Shown piece after piece: positions 1-12,700 of a stretch of 64,000 nt of DNA. The notes beneath the pieces were generated by a model. The model was not told where the DNA came from. It saw only the letters and a program-made list of their open reading frames with translations, and did not search any database. Made by a program: the position numbers and the translations under genes. Position 1 is the first letter of the stretch. Each line of letters starts with the position of its first letter. The stretch is from Pachyseris speciosa (taxonomy: Eukaryota > Cnidaria > Anthozoa > Scleractinia > Pachyseridae): positions 22,501 to 86,500 of the forward strand of contig JAEMWC010001359.1 in NCBI GenBank assembly GCA_016490735.1, read 5' to 3'.

Positions 1-1216
1 GACCATATTTTTAGTGGTTACAGTGGTCTCGTTCGTTCGACAGATTTATCCTACGAGGAACATTTTGGTGGCAAGGGACCCACAAAACCCAGAAATCCAC
101 AAATTAAAATTGAACTCAAGCAACAATCACTTGTAAGGAACTAGAAAAATCAAGATGAAGACCGACTGCAGGCATCGTAAACTTCACGCGAACAACAGCA
201 TGTAACTCGGTCTCTTTCCCTGGTTAGGATCATTGTTGTTTGGTTTGGGCTTTTTTCTCTGGTTTACGTAGGGGCAGTGGGCCGCTCCTGAAACTCTTCG
301 GGGCGATGAAATTTCTGTTGCACGGGCCAGACAAGTTTGCCGATCGCGCGAGAAGCACGCAGCTCGGCGGTTTAATATTTTGCCCACGAAATCGAACCTT
401 GAATTGACCGTCTCAGCTCAATTTCGAGGGAGACCACGAAAAGGCTTTAGAGAAAGTGTACAGTTCCACTGTGATCTATTGCAATGTTTTGGTTTTCATA
501 TTTTTGACTGGTATCTGTTGGCCAATATACTTTTCTTCCCAAGGTGTGCATAAAAATATGCAGATTGCCTTGCAGTATTGATAATTGCTAATTGCTAATT
601 GTGTTGCACTGTACATGCAAGATGCATGGTAATTTGCACAAGTTTTACATGAACTCTTTTACCACAGTGGTGCTGAGCTCAGTTAAAAAGTTAATTAAGT
701 TGGAAAAACATGTTTTAGAGTGGGCTTTTGCAAAACTTTGCCGGAAACATTTACATTATGTTGACTGTGCTGCAACTTTTAGGTTGCAAAGTTTCAGATA
801 AAGTTGTTTACAAGTTGATACAGGATGTTAAGTGTCTTGTATACACTCTTGTCTTTATAAACGCTCAAGTGTATCCATAATATAACAATTATTAAATTCC
901 ATTTTTGCATGATACAGTTGTAGTTGCTGTGACTGCTAAGCCAATGGTACACCAGGAAAGGACTTGATTTCTCCCGTGAGACCACACCAATTTTGGAATG
1001 GGTTCTTCCTGTCACTGCCCTTTTCCTTGACAATTTTTAAAACATGAGAGAATGCTTTCAGTTAATTAAGGAACCATGTTTTCAGTTCCTCACATAGTGT
1101 AAATGTCTTTTGCTGAAAGACCCTCGATAACCACCTCTTGACAAATCATTCTCAACAATACAGTTCACTGAGTCAAACAGTTAGGCTGATACAATGATAT
1201 GGCTAAGTATATAGTT

Positions 1217-1295
<79 letters not shown>

Positions 1296-2935
1296 TAGTA
1301 TAGTTAAATTATTTTAAGGTAGGTTTCAAATTAAAGAACACTACACACAAACCATACCCATCACCTGAATACAATTACAAAATATGTTAACATGGTCACC
1401 CAAACGAGAAAATTTAGTAGCTTCTCAGTAAGATATCCCCTTTTAGATAAAGTGGAAACACAACAAAAAAAAAATAATAATAAATAAAATAAAATAACAA
1501 TAAAATAACACTAGAAAGGATTGTTATTTCATTTATTTTTTGTTTGTTCAGAAGTTTTCTTGATAGTGAGATGTAACTTTAAATCCAAGTTTCCAATGTA
1601 ATCTGTTTGGATATTGTAGTGACTATTTGTCACAAGCCTTATGGCCTCAGAGTTGTTATAAGGTTTTAGAGTAGTTGACTGGAATATAACAGAAGGTGGC
1701 TTTTTTATGAGAATTTAAACAGCCTTCAAAAAACGTTGGAAACTTTTCATTGAAAAGCAGGTGGCTCAAATTTAAAGAAGCCACTTTTTAGCCAGCTGCC
1801 AGCACTTCAGGAGAAGCCTACCTTGTACTAAATGAAATTTCCAATGAGTATACCCAAGATGAAATTACACCCTCAGTTTCAGAGGGGGTACAAATAAAAT
1901 TTAAAATTATTCTTAAAATTTAATTGTCCATTTGTTATCTGTTGGTCTTCTTCTTATAAGCTATGAAAGCCCAGTAATGCTTCAAAAGGTATCAGGTCAA
2001 TACTGTACCTCAATTACCATGCAAAACATCTGCCACAAATCTGCTAAGGTCTCAAAAATTATGCTAACTCTACCAATAGTAAGGAAAACATTAAGTGTCT
2101 ATATGCTCATAATCTGAACTCACATCAACGTCAAAATGGCATCTGTATGCACGAGAATGTCAGAGTATTGGGAAACTGATTTTGATTTGATAAATTGGTT
2201 TGTGATTTCGGCCTCCGTAAGCAGCCTTCCAGTCCAATGACCTTACATACATACATTACTTTATTTACCCTCGGATTTAAGAGTAGCTTGTGCAGCTAAC
2301 ATTTCCGAGCATTTAACCATCAGATGAGAGATAGACCACCACACCGGGAACTACGTCCCCTACTCTTTTCCACTTAACCTGGTCTTTCATGATTGTCATA
2401 ATATAAGTGGATGGAGAGACAACCACGACTACGGGTAAATTATTTTAAACTGCATTTTCTCAGGCCATTTCAAGGTCTCTCTCGAAATGGAGCTGGGCTG
2501 AGCTGAGACGCGACTTCGAGTCGATTGTAAGCTGTGGACGGTTCGATTTTGTGAGCAAAACAAAATTCAACGGCTGCGTTTCACTCGCCCGATCGGTAAA
2601 CTTGCCTGGCCTGTGCAACAGAAATTCCATCGCCCCGAAAAGTTTCAGGAGCGGCCTACTGCCTGTGAGTACACACGAGAAAAACAAAAGCTCATACCAA
2701 ACAACAACAATTGTGGCCGAGTTGTCAACAATTCTTCGTATGAAGTTTACGATACCTGCGATCGGTCTTCATCTTGATTTTTCTAGTTCCTTACAAGTGA
2801 TTTTTGCTTGAGTAGAAGTTGAATTTGTCAATATCTGAGTTTTGTGGGCCCCTTTCCACCATAAGTTTCCTCGAAGTGCCGATACAGCGATCGAAAATAT
2901 GGCTGACAGCAGATTGGACGTTTGACCGTCGGTAT
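1..2935. repeat. Diverged inverted duplication (arms 1-445 and ~2460-2935)
   Basis: The left arm on + and the right arm on - are clearly homologous. Shared blocks include TTACAAGTGATTTTTGCTTGAG-like sequence (left 110-145, right 2785-2815), AAGATGAAGACCGA, and the inner TCTCAGCTCAATTTCGAG block. Identity is imperfect, so the duplication is old. The left arm may continue before the window. The ~2-kb spacer has no recognised gene. The - strand open frames at 2460-3312 fall in or beside the right arm and match no family I recognise. The expected upstream BRCA2 helical-domain exon was looked for here and not found. Confidence 0.7.
1219..1292. repeat. (TA)n microsatellite
   Basis: Uninterrupted TA dinucleotide run of about 70 bp between AT-rich flanks. 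Confidence 0.97.
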
Positions 2936-3194
2936 AAGAAGTCACGAAAGGTGTGCGATATATAAGCTGATCGCCGATTGGGCAGAAAAAAATTCCTTGC
3001 CAGAAAATTTCCGCCCAATCAGGAAACTGCATTTCAATGGCTTCTGGAACTAGTCCGATAAAGAAATGTTCCCAGGGGTTCTCCTGTACGTCTTGTAAAC
3101 TTTCGCTCGTCCTGAATCTTCGTCCCAACCCAACTCTCTGCCCCTGGGTCTCCGAGGATGGGTAACACCGTGCCTTTAGCCACATATTCAGGTC

Positions 3195-3310
3195 CTCCCC
3201 CCCCCCCCCCCCCCTCCCCTCTCGCCCCAGAAAAAAATACAACCAAAATACTGGCCTCTTTTGGTGAATTTATTTGCAAATTGAAACAACAAAAATACAT
3301 CATCATCATC
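3195..3310. repeat. Poly-C run and (CAT)n
   Basis: A run of about 20 C at 3195-3215 is followed by a short CAT repeat at about 3298-3313. Simple sequence only. Confidence 0.9.
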
Positions 3311-3490
3311 ATCTAAACGAAAGGCAATTGGAATGGTTTGGGAACAGGTTCAAAGGAATAAAAAGAGCCCAGCTTTTCATGGTTCCTCACAGCCTCTTTA
3401 CGCAGTTGAATCGAATGTAATTTTGGATGAAATCCACGTTTAAAATGGCATTCCATCTTCTGCGTAACACCAGTACTTCCGGATATAATA

Positions 3491-3865
3491 GGGAGTTTAA
3501 GAAACGAGGACGCGACGGCAACGAAAATGTCATTTCAAAATATATCTTCTCGTTATTGTTATTTTACAAGTTGAACAAATTGGAATGATTGCAATTTGTT
3601 CAACTTGTAAAATTTCGGCGAACTATCCAGGAACTAAATTTATATGAACGGCGTTAAAGTCAAGAAATAGAAAGAAAAAATTGCCATCATGTGCTCACGT
3701 TCTCGCCAAAACCTAAAATTTGGTCATTTCACGTTGTTTTGCAGAGGAAGGCAAAGAAATGTACCAAAATGTAAAACGCACGTGCAGAGCCATTGTTTTT
3801 GCTCATTAAACCCATTGTTTTGCGACGTTCTCGTTGACGTTCCCGTCTTCATTTCTTAAACTCCC
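3491..3865. mobile_element. MITE family A, copy 1 (GGGAGTTTAAGAAACGA TIRs)
   Basis: The element starts GGGAGTTTAAGAAACGAGGACG and ends with its inverted counterpart CTTAAACTCCC, about 375 bp, flanked by TA on both sides. The interior is rich in CGACGGCAACG-type sequence and repeats the GTTCAACTTGTAAAAT block as an inverted pair near its middle. Copies 2 (8126-8400) and 3 (18771-19128) share the terminus and the AAAACAACGTGAAATGACCAA-type interior. Non-autonomous. It ends about 75 bp before a BRCA2 exon. Confidence 0.88.
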
Positions 3866-3941
3866 TATTGACTAGTTTAGTGAGCCATTTGGTTTGGAGT
3901 CATTTCCATGCTGGTTGTGCTTGTTTACCAATGTGTCGTAG

Positions 3942-5244
3942 GTCTGCTTTAAAGAAAATTCTTGAGCGTGACGATGTTTCGAGCCGGACGATGGTGCTGT
4001 GTGTGTCCAGTTTTACTCCATCAAACAGGGAAACCGAGGATGTTACTCAAGGAAAGAGCGATAAAGATGGCGAAAATGTTAGCAAGGCTGTTGCCAAGAA
4101 AACCGAGGTATGTTGTTCCTCGTTGTTTCGTAAAGGAAGTATGTAGTGTGGGAACTAAATGTCTCGTTACCCGCCACGATTGGTTGGAAGAATCTTGCTG
4201 GTTTCTTGACCAGTAAAACGTCAAAGTAGAACAAACACTTACTTGCTGGAACCTTGTTTTCTTACGCTTGGCGCCGTTTATCTGACCTTCCCTTGGTAGA
4301 CAGCAACCTTCTCAAAATAAATAGCTCAAAGGTCTGTTTAATGTTTGTCTGTGGATAAAACATCGTGAATATCCTGTGCCAATATACAAAAAATTGCAAA
4401 CCGAAAGGAACCTTTTCTACTCTCTAACAGGCCTTTGGGTTCTTCAAAGTTTGCTACTCAACTGGTGTTGTATTTGGAGTCTGGTTCGACAAGACACTAC
4501 TGATGAAGAAACATGTTAACTCCGTCTGCAAGACTGCCTTTTATCAACTTCGACATTTAGCTACAATAAGGAGATTTCTATCTTGTCAACACTTTGAAAT
4601 ACTTATACATGCGTTTGTGACTTCTAGACTTGATTATTGTAATTCGCTACTATCCGGTCTGCCACAAAACCTCGTTCAAAAACTTCAATATGTACAGAAC
4701 TCTGCTGCTGCTGCTGCTTAAAGAACTCCGCTGGTTGCTTGTTGTTGTCAGAATTGGATTTAAGATCCTAGTACTAGTTTTTAAGGCATACCACGGCATT
4801 GCGCCACTCTACATATCTGACATGATCACTAAATATGAACCGACCAGGTCTTTACGCTCTTCCTCCAAAAGACTCCTCGTTGTCCCGCGGTACAACCTTA
4901 AGACATATGGAAGAAGAGCTTTTTCTGTGAATGGTCCTATGTTATAGAACAGCCTTCCTAACAATATTAGAGAAACTGAATCTTTAAGTACCTTTAAGAA
5001 GCAGATCAAAACATTTCTTTTTAAACGTTCTTTTTAAGAAGTATTTTAACTCTTTTTATTATTATTGAATTATTTTTCTTGTAAATATTTATCTTGAGTA
5101 GTTATTCATATTATAGACTTTTGTATATTTTAGGTATTACTATTATCTATTATTTTCATGTATTATTATCATATATTTTATACGTATTATCATTGTAAAG
5201 CGTTATTGGTTTCTTAGTAGAAATAACGCTATATAAATAAAGAA

Positions 5245-5278
<34 letters not shown>

Positions 5279-6168
5279 TAAACAGGCACGCGTCTGCATT
5301 GGTTCGCTAAGAAAAATAAAAGTTAGTACATGGTCGTTGGTTAATGCCTCACTAGCTGTGCACCATATTTCATTTTTTTTAGTCGTCAGTATACTAGACA
5401 AGAGCTTAAACTAATTTAAAGTATTTTTGAAGAAGTTCAGGGGTTTGCAGAAAGCCTGTCGTTGGGCTAAGTCCCCTTTATACTGTACCTTTGGACTCTT
5501 AAAACGTTTTTCTATCAAGGTCCAGCCTGTGACTGCCGTGATAGAGTTAACCGATGGCTGGTACGGCATTCGAGGTCTATTGGACAAACCTCTCACCAGG
5601 CTGCTCAACGACAGGAAGCTTCATGTGGGGCAGAAACTTTGCATTCATGGAGCCGAGTTGGTGGGTTCCGACCAAGCTGTATCGCCTCTTGAGGTACGGT
5701 TAGAAGTCTATATTTTATTTTATGAGTGAAGTTATTTTGCACCAGCGACCCTGTATACTGTACTGGCTATTTCAGGAAATAGAGTTTGCTCGAAGATGTG
5801 TCTAAACTATCTTTCCTAATTTTCTGGTTGGCCTCCTTCCTTCCTTCTTCCCTTCCTCTCTCCCTCCCCTCCCCCCCCCCTCCCTTCCTTCCTCTCTTTC
5901 TCCCTTCCTTCCTGCTATGCTTCCAACAAGCAGCCTCCAACAAAGAGTTTGAATATTTGACATAGCTCATTCCTCTTTTCCTTACCAGGCCCCTTCGTCG
6001 TTAATGCTACGACTTCATGCCAACTCTACCCGACGTGCACGATGGGATGCTAAACTGGGATTCCATAGCCATACGCACGCGTTCCCTTTACCGCTGGCTT
6101 CTTTGTTTGGCGATGGAGGATTCACAGGCTGTGTAGACGTCATCGTTTTGAGGCAGTACCCAGTGCAG
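3942..6168 (+). CDS. BRCA2: BRCA2 exons encoding OB1 (3942-4107, 5520-5693, 5989-6168)
   Basis: The first exon opens in phase 2: the preceding AG is at 3940-3941 and the first G completes an Arg codon of the RRSALKK motif. It ends in phase 0 at 4107 after a Lys/Glu/Asp-rich stretch, which corresponds to the variable loop of OB1. The second exon carries IELTDGWYG and HGAELVGS. The third carries ALSLML-like residues then [18 protein letters not shown] and GCVDVIV, and ends at Gln just before WMEK. Together they give about 173 residues of an oligonucleotide-binding fold that in vertebrates also packs against DSS1. The two introns inside OB1 (4108-5519 and 5694-5988) are filled respectively by a LINE fragment and a pyrimidine tract. 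Confidence 0.92.
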
Positions 6169-9100
6169 GTGAGAGCGCTCCTTTCTTTACGGAACCTGAG
6201 AAAAGGATTTGTCCTTCGTCGAGGCCTCAATTTCTTCCTTTTGTGGTTGATTGCTTGCAGAAGGAAATGGATTGCAATTGAATTATCCACCAAATTGATA
6301 GGAGGTTTATTTTATTTTTTTTATAGTGGATGGAAAAGATGCCTGACGGAACAAACGTTTTCCGCAATTCTCGCCTTGAGGAACGCGAAGCGAAGAGGTT
6401 TGAAGTTGACCGTCAAGAGCGAAGAGAGAAGCTTTTCCTCAAGATCCAAGAGGACTTTGAAAAAGAGTTCCGGCAGCCAGGCTAGTTGCTAAAAATACGA
6501 TTAATCTTTTGTTTTATGGCAGGGCGAGTTTAACCCATATGTCGAGCTACTATCGTTCACTAGATTAATCATTCCTTTTTATTTTATCAGTTAATATGTT
6601 AACCATTGGTGTATTGGTGATAGCAAATCCGTTTACAGAATGGGATAATAACTATTTAGGATGAGTCATTACACGTTTCCTTGAAACTTGTCACACAAAA
6701 GCGCAGTGCAACAAATTGCTGGGTGATCCTATAAAGGTAACATGCTGCACAATATTTAGCCTATCCCAGGCGTTCAGGTGGTAGACAGCAAGCTTCACCG
6801 TTTTGCTGTGGTGTTTTCGATTTGGCCCTGTCATTAGTAGGTCACAGACACCCAATAAGAAACAATTTCCTCCATCTTTTCATATGTTTCCAAATCTTTT
6901 TCGGCATGCTACATTAAGCAAACAAAAAGTCATCCTTCTACTTCGCGACCGTTGTGTCTGCTTGTCACTTTCACTTGCGGAACTAGTGTTGTACCCTACA
7001 TTCGTTCGTTGTTTGTTTGTTTTTTTTTTTTCCTCCGGCGGGGATTTCTCTTCTTATAGCGTCGCAGGAAGTCAACGCAATGCCTTCTGCTGTGTTTGTA
7101 TAATCTGTTCACCTTCTCGTTGTCGTTTTTTCGTTCTTTACTGTAGATTATTGTCTTCGGCTTCGATTAACGGTGAAGTTCATCTTGTTTTTGTTTTAGA
7201 GCTGGAAAAGAGAAGATCTGCAAGACTTCGTCGCCGTTCTGTTGCCTCTTGTGATCTTAAGGAGTTGCATGATGGAGAGGAGATTTACGAAGCTCTGACC
7301 CAGGCCTCTGACCCTGATTCTGTGAAGGTCAGTGATACGCACTTGAGCGCCTCCTCAGGGAGAGAAAGGACTGGCTCCCTATCTCAGAAACATGGCTGGC
7401 TTGTCAATGAAACTTAATTTTGAACGAAGGTTTTCATGCAGTCCACGTAAATAGACCTTTCTAGCTTGCAGATTTTGTTTCCCAATGTAGACCATGCGAT
7501 CTTCCCAAGGGATTTCGTCCTTTGTCTTTTCATAAATTATGCGTACAAATGCACGTGAATAAGGCGAAATTTCAAAGAAACAGTTCTCTAGGGTAACATC
7601 ACATGGTCTTCATTGGGAAAACAAAATCTACAAGCTAAAAAGGTCTATTATGTTCTTGTGTGTACCGATACATCTGGCTGGCTTGTCAAAGAGACTTGAT
7701 TTTGAACGATTCTATCTCTGTAACGCTTTTTGCCCACGTAAATCATGTTCTTGTGTCGACCTTAAATGTGTTGAACATTAGTTGAAACACTAAATGAATG
7801 CACATGTAGTCCTTGATCATAAATATTAAAGCCGGAGAAACTGCCGGTAAATGAAAGGCAAACTTTAAATACCACATTTTGCATTTTGCTTTCTTCCTTG
7901 AACGTTCATTTTAGGGGGTGGGAGTGCTCAATATTAGTGGGCTACGTGTCTTAAGCGATCTGGATTTTCGGTTGGCCAGGACTTGAAATAACGGCCGGTC
8001 AACGGACAATGTCCGCTCAAAAATAGGTTTTGTCCGGCCAAATCCTTAGATGGCCGGACAATTTGTCCGGTCGTTCAGTTTACGCTTGCAAGGAAAAAAA
8101 AATAGAGTTTCAAGTTAAATAATTGGGGAGTTTAAGAAACGATGACGGGAACGTCAACGAGAACGTCACAAAACAAAAGGTTTAACGAGCAAAAACAATC
8201 GCTCTGCACGTGCGTTTTACATTTTGGTACATTTCTTTGCCGTCCTCTGCAAAACAACAACGTGAAATGACCAAATTTTAGGTTTTGGCGAGAACGTGAG
8301 CAATTGATGGTACATTTTCTTTACTTTGCTACAATAACGAGAAGTTATATTTTGAAATGACGTTTTCATTGCCGTCGCCGTCCTCGTTTCTTAAACTCCC
8401 TAATTTTTGCCGAGGGGTTAGGCGCTTATTCGAGGAAATACGCTATGTCCAAACTGGGTTTCGGTGAGATGATGTCCTCGAGAGTCTAAAAAAAACTCTT
8501 CCGTTATTGTATTTTAAAAGTTCAATCACGCATCGTAGGGAAAGCGCTTCCCTGTTTCCGGAAATGTAGAAGTTGGATTTACGGACCGTCACTTCGCAAG
8601 GTAATGTTTTCCTCAGGGAGTATAGACTTGAAATTGACGAAAAGTAGCAAAATGTGGCAGCCATTCTAGTATTCTTGAATGAAAAAGAGATTTGTCTGCT
8701 AGTATCATTTTCCCGGCCCCTTTTAATAAGATATATAGCAGTGAAACATTTTAAGCTTATTCATTTCTCGCTCAAATTGTGTCGAATCTGTGGACATGGA
8801 TTCTACTTGTGTTTCTTTTTGTAAATGCATATCAGTTCACTTGTATTGTTATGAGGATCAACTAGATTGCAAGCCTCAGTAAATTTCATCCACTTCATAT
8901 AACTTTAGTAGGTATACGTTTTCTACCGTATACTGAAGACGCACAACTGAAGCCATAGTTGTGTGTACTAATTTTTCCAAACGTTGTAGCTGTACCGTAC
9001 GTTACTCTTTTCCTGCATTGAGGTCGATGCTCGTGTACAATAAATGCTTTGAAAATTTACTTGTGTCATGTTTAAACATCACGTTAAATGGAGGGGAGGG

Positions 9101-9689
9101 GGATGAGCAAACGTAATCGATGTTTGTCCGGCCAAAAATGGGTTGTGTCCGAGCAAAAATAAGTTTGACCGGCGCCAGCCGGGAAATTATTCGCAAATAC
9201 TTTCTAAAAGGATATAATTTACTCTAAGATCGATCATCGTTTTTGTTTTTTTTTCTGTCCAGGAATACCTTAACGAAAGCCAGGTTCGTGCGCTTGACGA
9301 TTACAGGCGTTTGTTACAGGAGAGAAAATGCGCCGAATTGCAGAGGAAGTTTGAACGCATCTGGAAAGAACAGGAGAATGAGGTAGCTTATTCATTTAGA
9401 CTTACCATTTAAGACTTGCAGTAGACCTGTCTTCTTTATGAACATGGGCAATTCGTCTTAATTTGGAAATGGATGATTTGGCTTGTTGGTCCTTTCGTCC
9501 ATTAATCCGATTTTAAGGATAATATTAACCGCAAGAGGTGGCGCGTTGTAGTCTACCAGCTCGACCCACTACGCTGTATCTATTTTCCAACAAATATTAC
9601 AAATTTCAAATCTTTATTTTTTTCTCGAGTTTGAATTAAATAGATCCCAACGAAAAGTGTCCTATTTTGCTGAATTTATTATGGACCCC

Positions 9690-9720
<31 letters not shown>

Positions 9721-12700
9721 TTCTATCCTCTCTTTAAACAGTTTTTACTTCCTCCTTCGTCTGGTCTAGACGTAAATTAACTTCTTTATAGATCCATCAT
9801 CCCATCGACGGCAAACTGCAAGTGTCTCAAAGGAATTGATAAGTGTATGGAAGCCATGCAAAATAATTCTTGTGTTTATGGCTAACGTGAAATCACCCAC
9901 ACACTGGAGCAGCAAACTCTGCGTCAAACGTAAGAAAATAGCGTTCTCGCGGTTATGTATGTATGTCGTTTGCGATAAACCTGAGCGTAACAGGTAATCG
10001 CCCGGAAGAAAAAGGACGTCCTTAAGTACCTTGACGATTTAAAGGGAACCCAGCAGAGTAGTATAATGCCTATAAATAAATGACAATGAACTTACATCAG
10101 TGTACTCTTTCCTTCACAGAGTCAGCTGCAAAGGAATTGGTGCCTCTGCTGAAAGTGCGACTTACTGACTACTGCAAAGGCCAAGCTAAGCAAAGTAAGT
10201 GGTTGATTCATCTCGATCACATCTGAAGCCTGCTGATAACCAACGGGTGTGGCCCTGCTCAATAGTGAGATGGCACAGTTGCACTTTTGAATTTTTGGAT
10301 ACAGCCGTTAAGAGTGGACAGTAAAAGATAGCTGATGGCTAAATTGGTTCTGTGAAAAATTCCCTCCTCTTTCTTATGAGCATTTAAGTATCAATCAACA
10401 ATGCAGCAAATAGTTTTGATCGTGATAAAGTCCTTTCTCGAAATCAGGCACCTGGTTGTTGTGGTGCTTTCCTGATTTTACGGCTAAATCCTAAGAGCAC
10501 ATATGATGAAAATTGAACACTCTGATTACCATATTTGGACATTGTCATAATGTGTTGAATAATAATATAGGGTAAAAGGTGCTTTCGCTTAAAAGTTTTG
10601 AATCCTTCGAAAGACGCCATCCAGTAGTGTGGCCATTGAAATTGAGGATGCCAAACACCATGATCTTGTGGTACTGTGATTTTTTTTATCACGCAAAGTG
10701 AAATTCTTCCTGCATTTATCATGTAGATGCAGTGTTGAGCATTTGGCGACCAAGTGAGGAAGTAATGCACTTACTGAGTGAGGGATCCCGGTTAAGAATT
10801 TACCACCTAACGGCAGCTGGTGTCAGGTAATGTCTTCTTGGTGTGGTGAAAATAAAGTTCGTTTCTAGCTGTACTTTCCTATAACCTTCAATGATTTCAC
10901 CATGATGAGTGATATTATTTTGTATTCCTTTAAGTTATTGCCGTTGTACCCTTCTTTTGCTGTGCTTCCAATATTTATTTTTAGTTTTTAACCAACTTTA
11001 TGCCAGAGACTAAGTAAGGCCAATTAAGGCCTACCATTGATTCAAAGGAGGTAGAAACTTTATTTGAAGCCTCTAATATAGGAATACCGTAAAAGCTGTA
11101 TTGTTCCCCCCCCCCTCTCTTTTAAGCCCCCCCTCTCTAATAAGCCCCCCATCTCTAATAAGCCCCCCCGTTTGGGAGTCGGGTTTCGTAATAAGTCCCC
11201 CCCCCCCCCCCCCTTTTGGGACACGAGATTTTGTAATTATTACCTCCTATTCCCTCTTACGAAATACACTTTATGCGGCCCAGTTGGTTTGTTTTTAAAC
11301 AAGTGTACAATAAAACGCACAATACTGTTTCCTGCTCGGTAGTAAAGAATAAAGTTTTACTACAGTTGTTTGAGATTTGGACAGAAACTATTTAACACGA
11401 AAACGGCGTGTTCAAAGATTTTAAATAAGTCCTCCCTCTCTATTAAGCCCCCCTCTCCAATAAGCCCCCCCCCCGTTAATAAGGCCTGAAATTAAATAAG
11501 CCCCCCCCCCCCCCTCCCCAGGGGCTTAATAGAGCTTTTACGGTATCAGGATAAAGTTTTCCTCCGATTATCAAGTTTCAATTTGTTTTTTTCCATCAGG
11601 TTTCGGCAAGGTGCTTCTGAATTACAGGTACGAGTATCCCTATATACTTGCGTCATATGGTCCCTGCATAAACATGGGTGTAAACAATTGCATTTACACG
11701 ACCACCACCAATTTCGAGGAGGTTCCTTTTTCCATCAATCAAATGGACCTTTAGAGAACTTCTTACTACAGTAATACCCGCTCTTTAAAGCACGACGTCC
11801 ACTATAAAAAGGGACAACCTAGGGTGTGAAATGCAAACGCAGACGGCCTTCAGTCATGAAACGCCGTTTAGTCGATCGGAGATTCTTTCGAGAAAAAACA
11901 TTTTCATACCCTATCAGAATAAAGTACATGTTTCTCATCCCTTGATATTGAGTCTGGAACGATAATTGGTCAGAAAAGACATGAGAATGTTGACATGCAT
12001 ATCGTCTCTACAGTATGATAACTGAATACGTGAGTGATCATCACAGTTATGAACACTATTTAAGTAGTAGTGAAAATAAAGCCTGAAAAATTAAATTCAG
12101 GTTTGTACGGGTATGGAACCCACGACCTCTGCGGCGCAGTGCTCTACCAACTGAGCTAACAAGCCAACTGGGAGCTGGTAATTCTTTTGGTTCGTAATAT
12201 ACCCGTGAAAGATGAATACGTGAGAACGAATATGTAAAAATCATATATTTGAACTGCCGATTAAAGAATGATTAGGTGAATGATCATCGCAGTTGTGAAC
12301 ACTACTTAAACAGTAGAGAAAATAACTCTTGAAAGAAAATCAGTTTTGTACGGGAGTCGAACCCACGACCTCTGCGATACCGGTGCAGTGCTCTACCAAC
12401 TGAGCTAACAAGCCAATTGGGAGCCGGTCACTTTGTTGGTTCGTAATATACCCGTGAATGATGAATACGTGATAACGAATATATGAAAATCATATATTTG
12501 AACTGCGGATTTAACAATGAATATGTGAATGATCATCGCATGAATATGTGAATGATCATCGCATTTATGAACACTACTTAAGTATTAGTGAAAATAAAGC
12601 CTAAAAAAATTCAGGTTTGTACGGGAATCGAACCCACGACCTCTGCGGTGCAGCGCTCTACCAACTGAGCTAACAAGCCATCTGGGAGCTGGAAATTCTT

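Noticed and set aside
2769..3312. - strand gene head-to-head with BRCA2
   Set aside because: The frames fall in the inverted-duplication arm and poly-C region and resemble no known protein.
4503..4947. Active LINE protein
   Set aside because: Frameshift near the CTG run and in-frame stops; only the C-terminal part is present.
6803..7417. 204-codon continuous frame as one exon
   Set aside because: Only 7200-7327 shows BRCA2 similarity and has splice sites at both ends; the rest is intron read-through.
11101..11298. Pro/Ser-rich frame
   Set aside because: Translation of C-rich transposon repeats.
12056..12244. Open frame with [16 protein letters not shown]
   Set aside because: It is the translation of the tRNA-like core of the SINE-like unit, a well-known spurious protein pattern.
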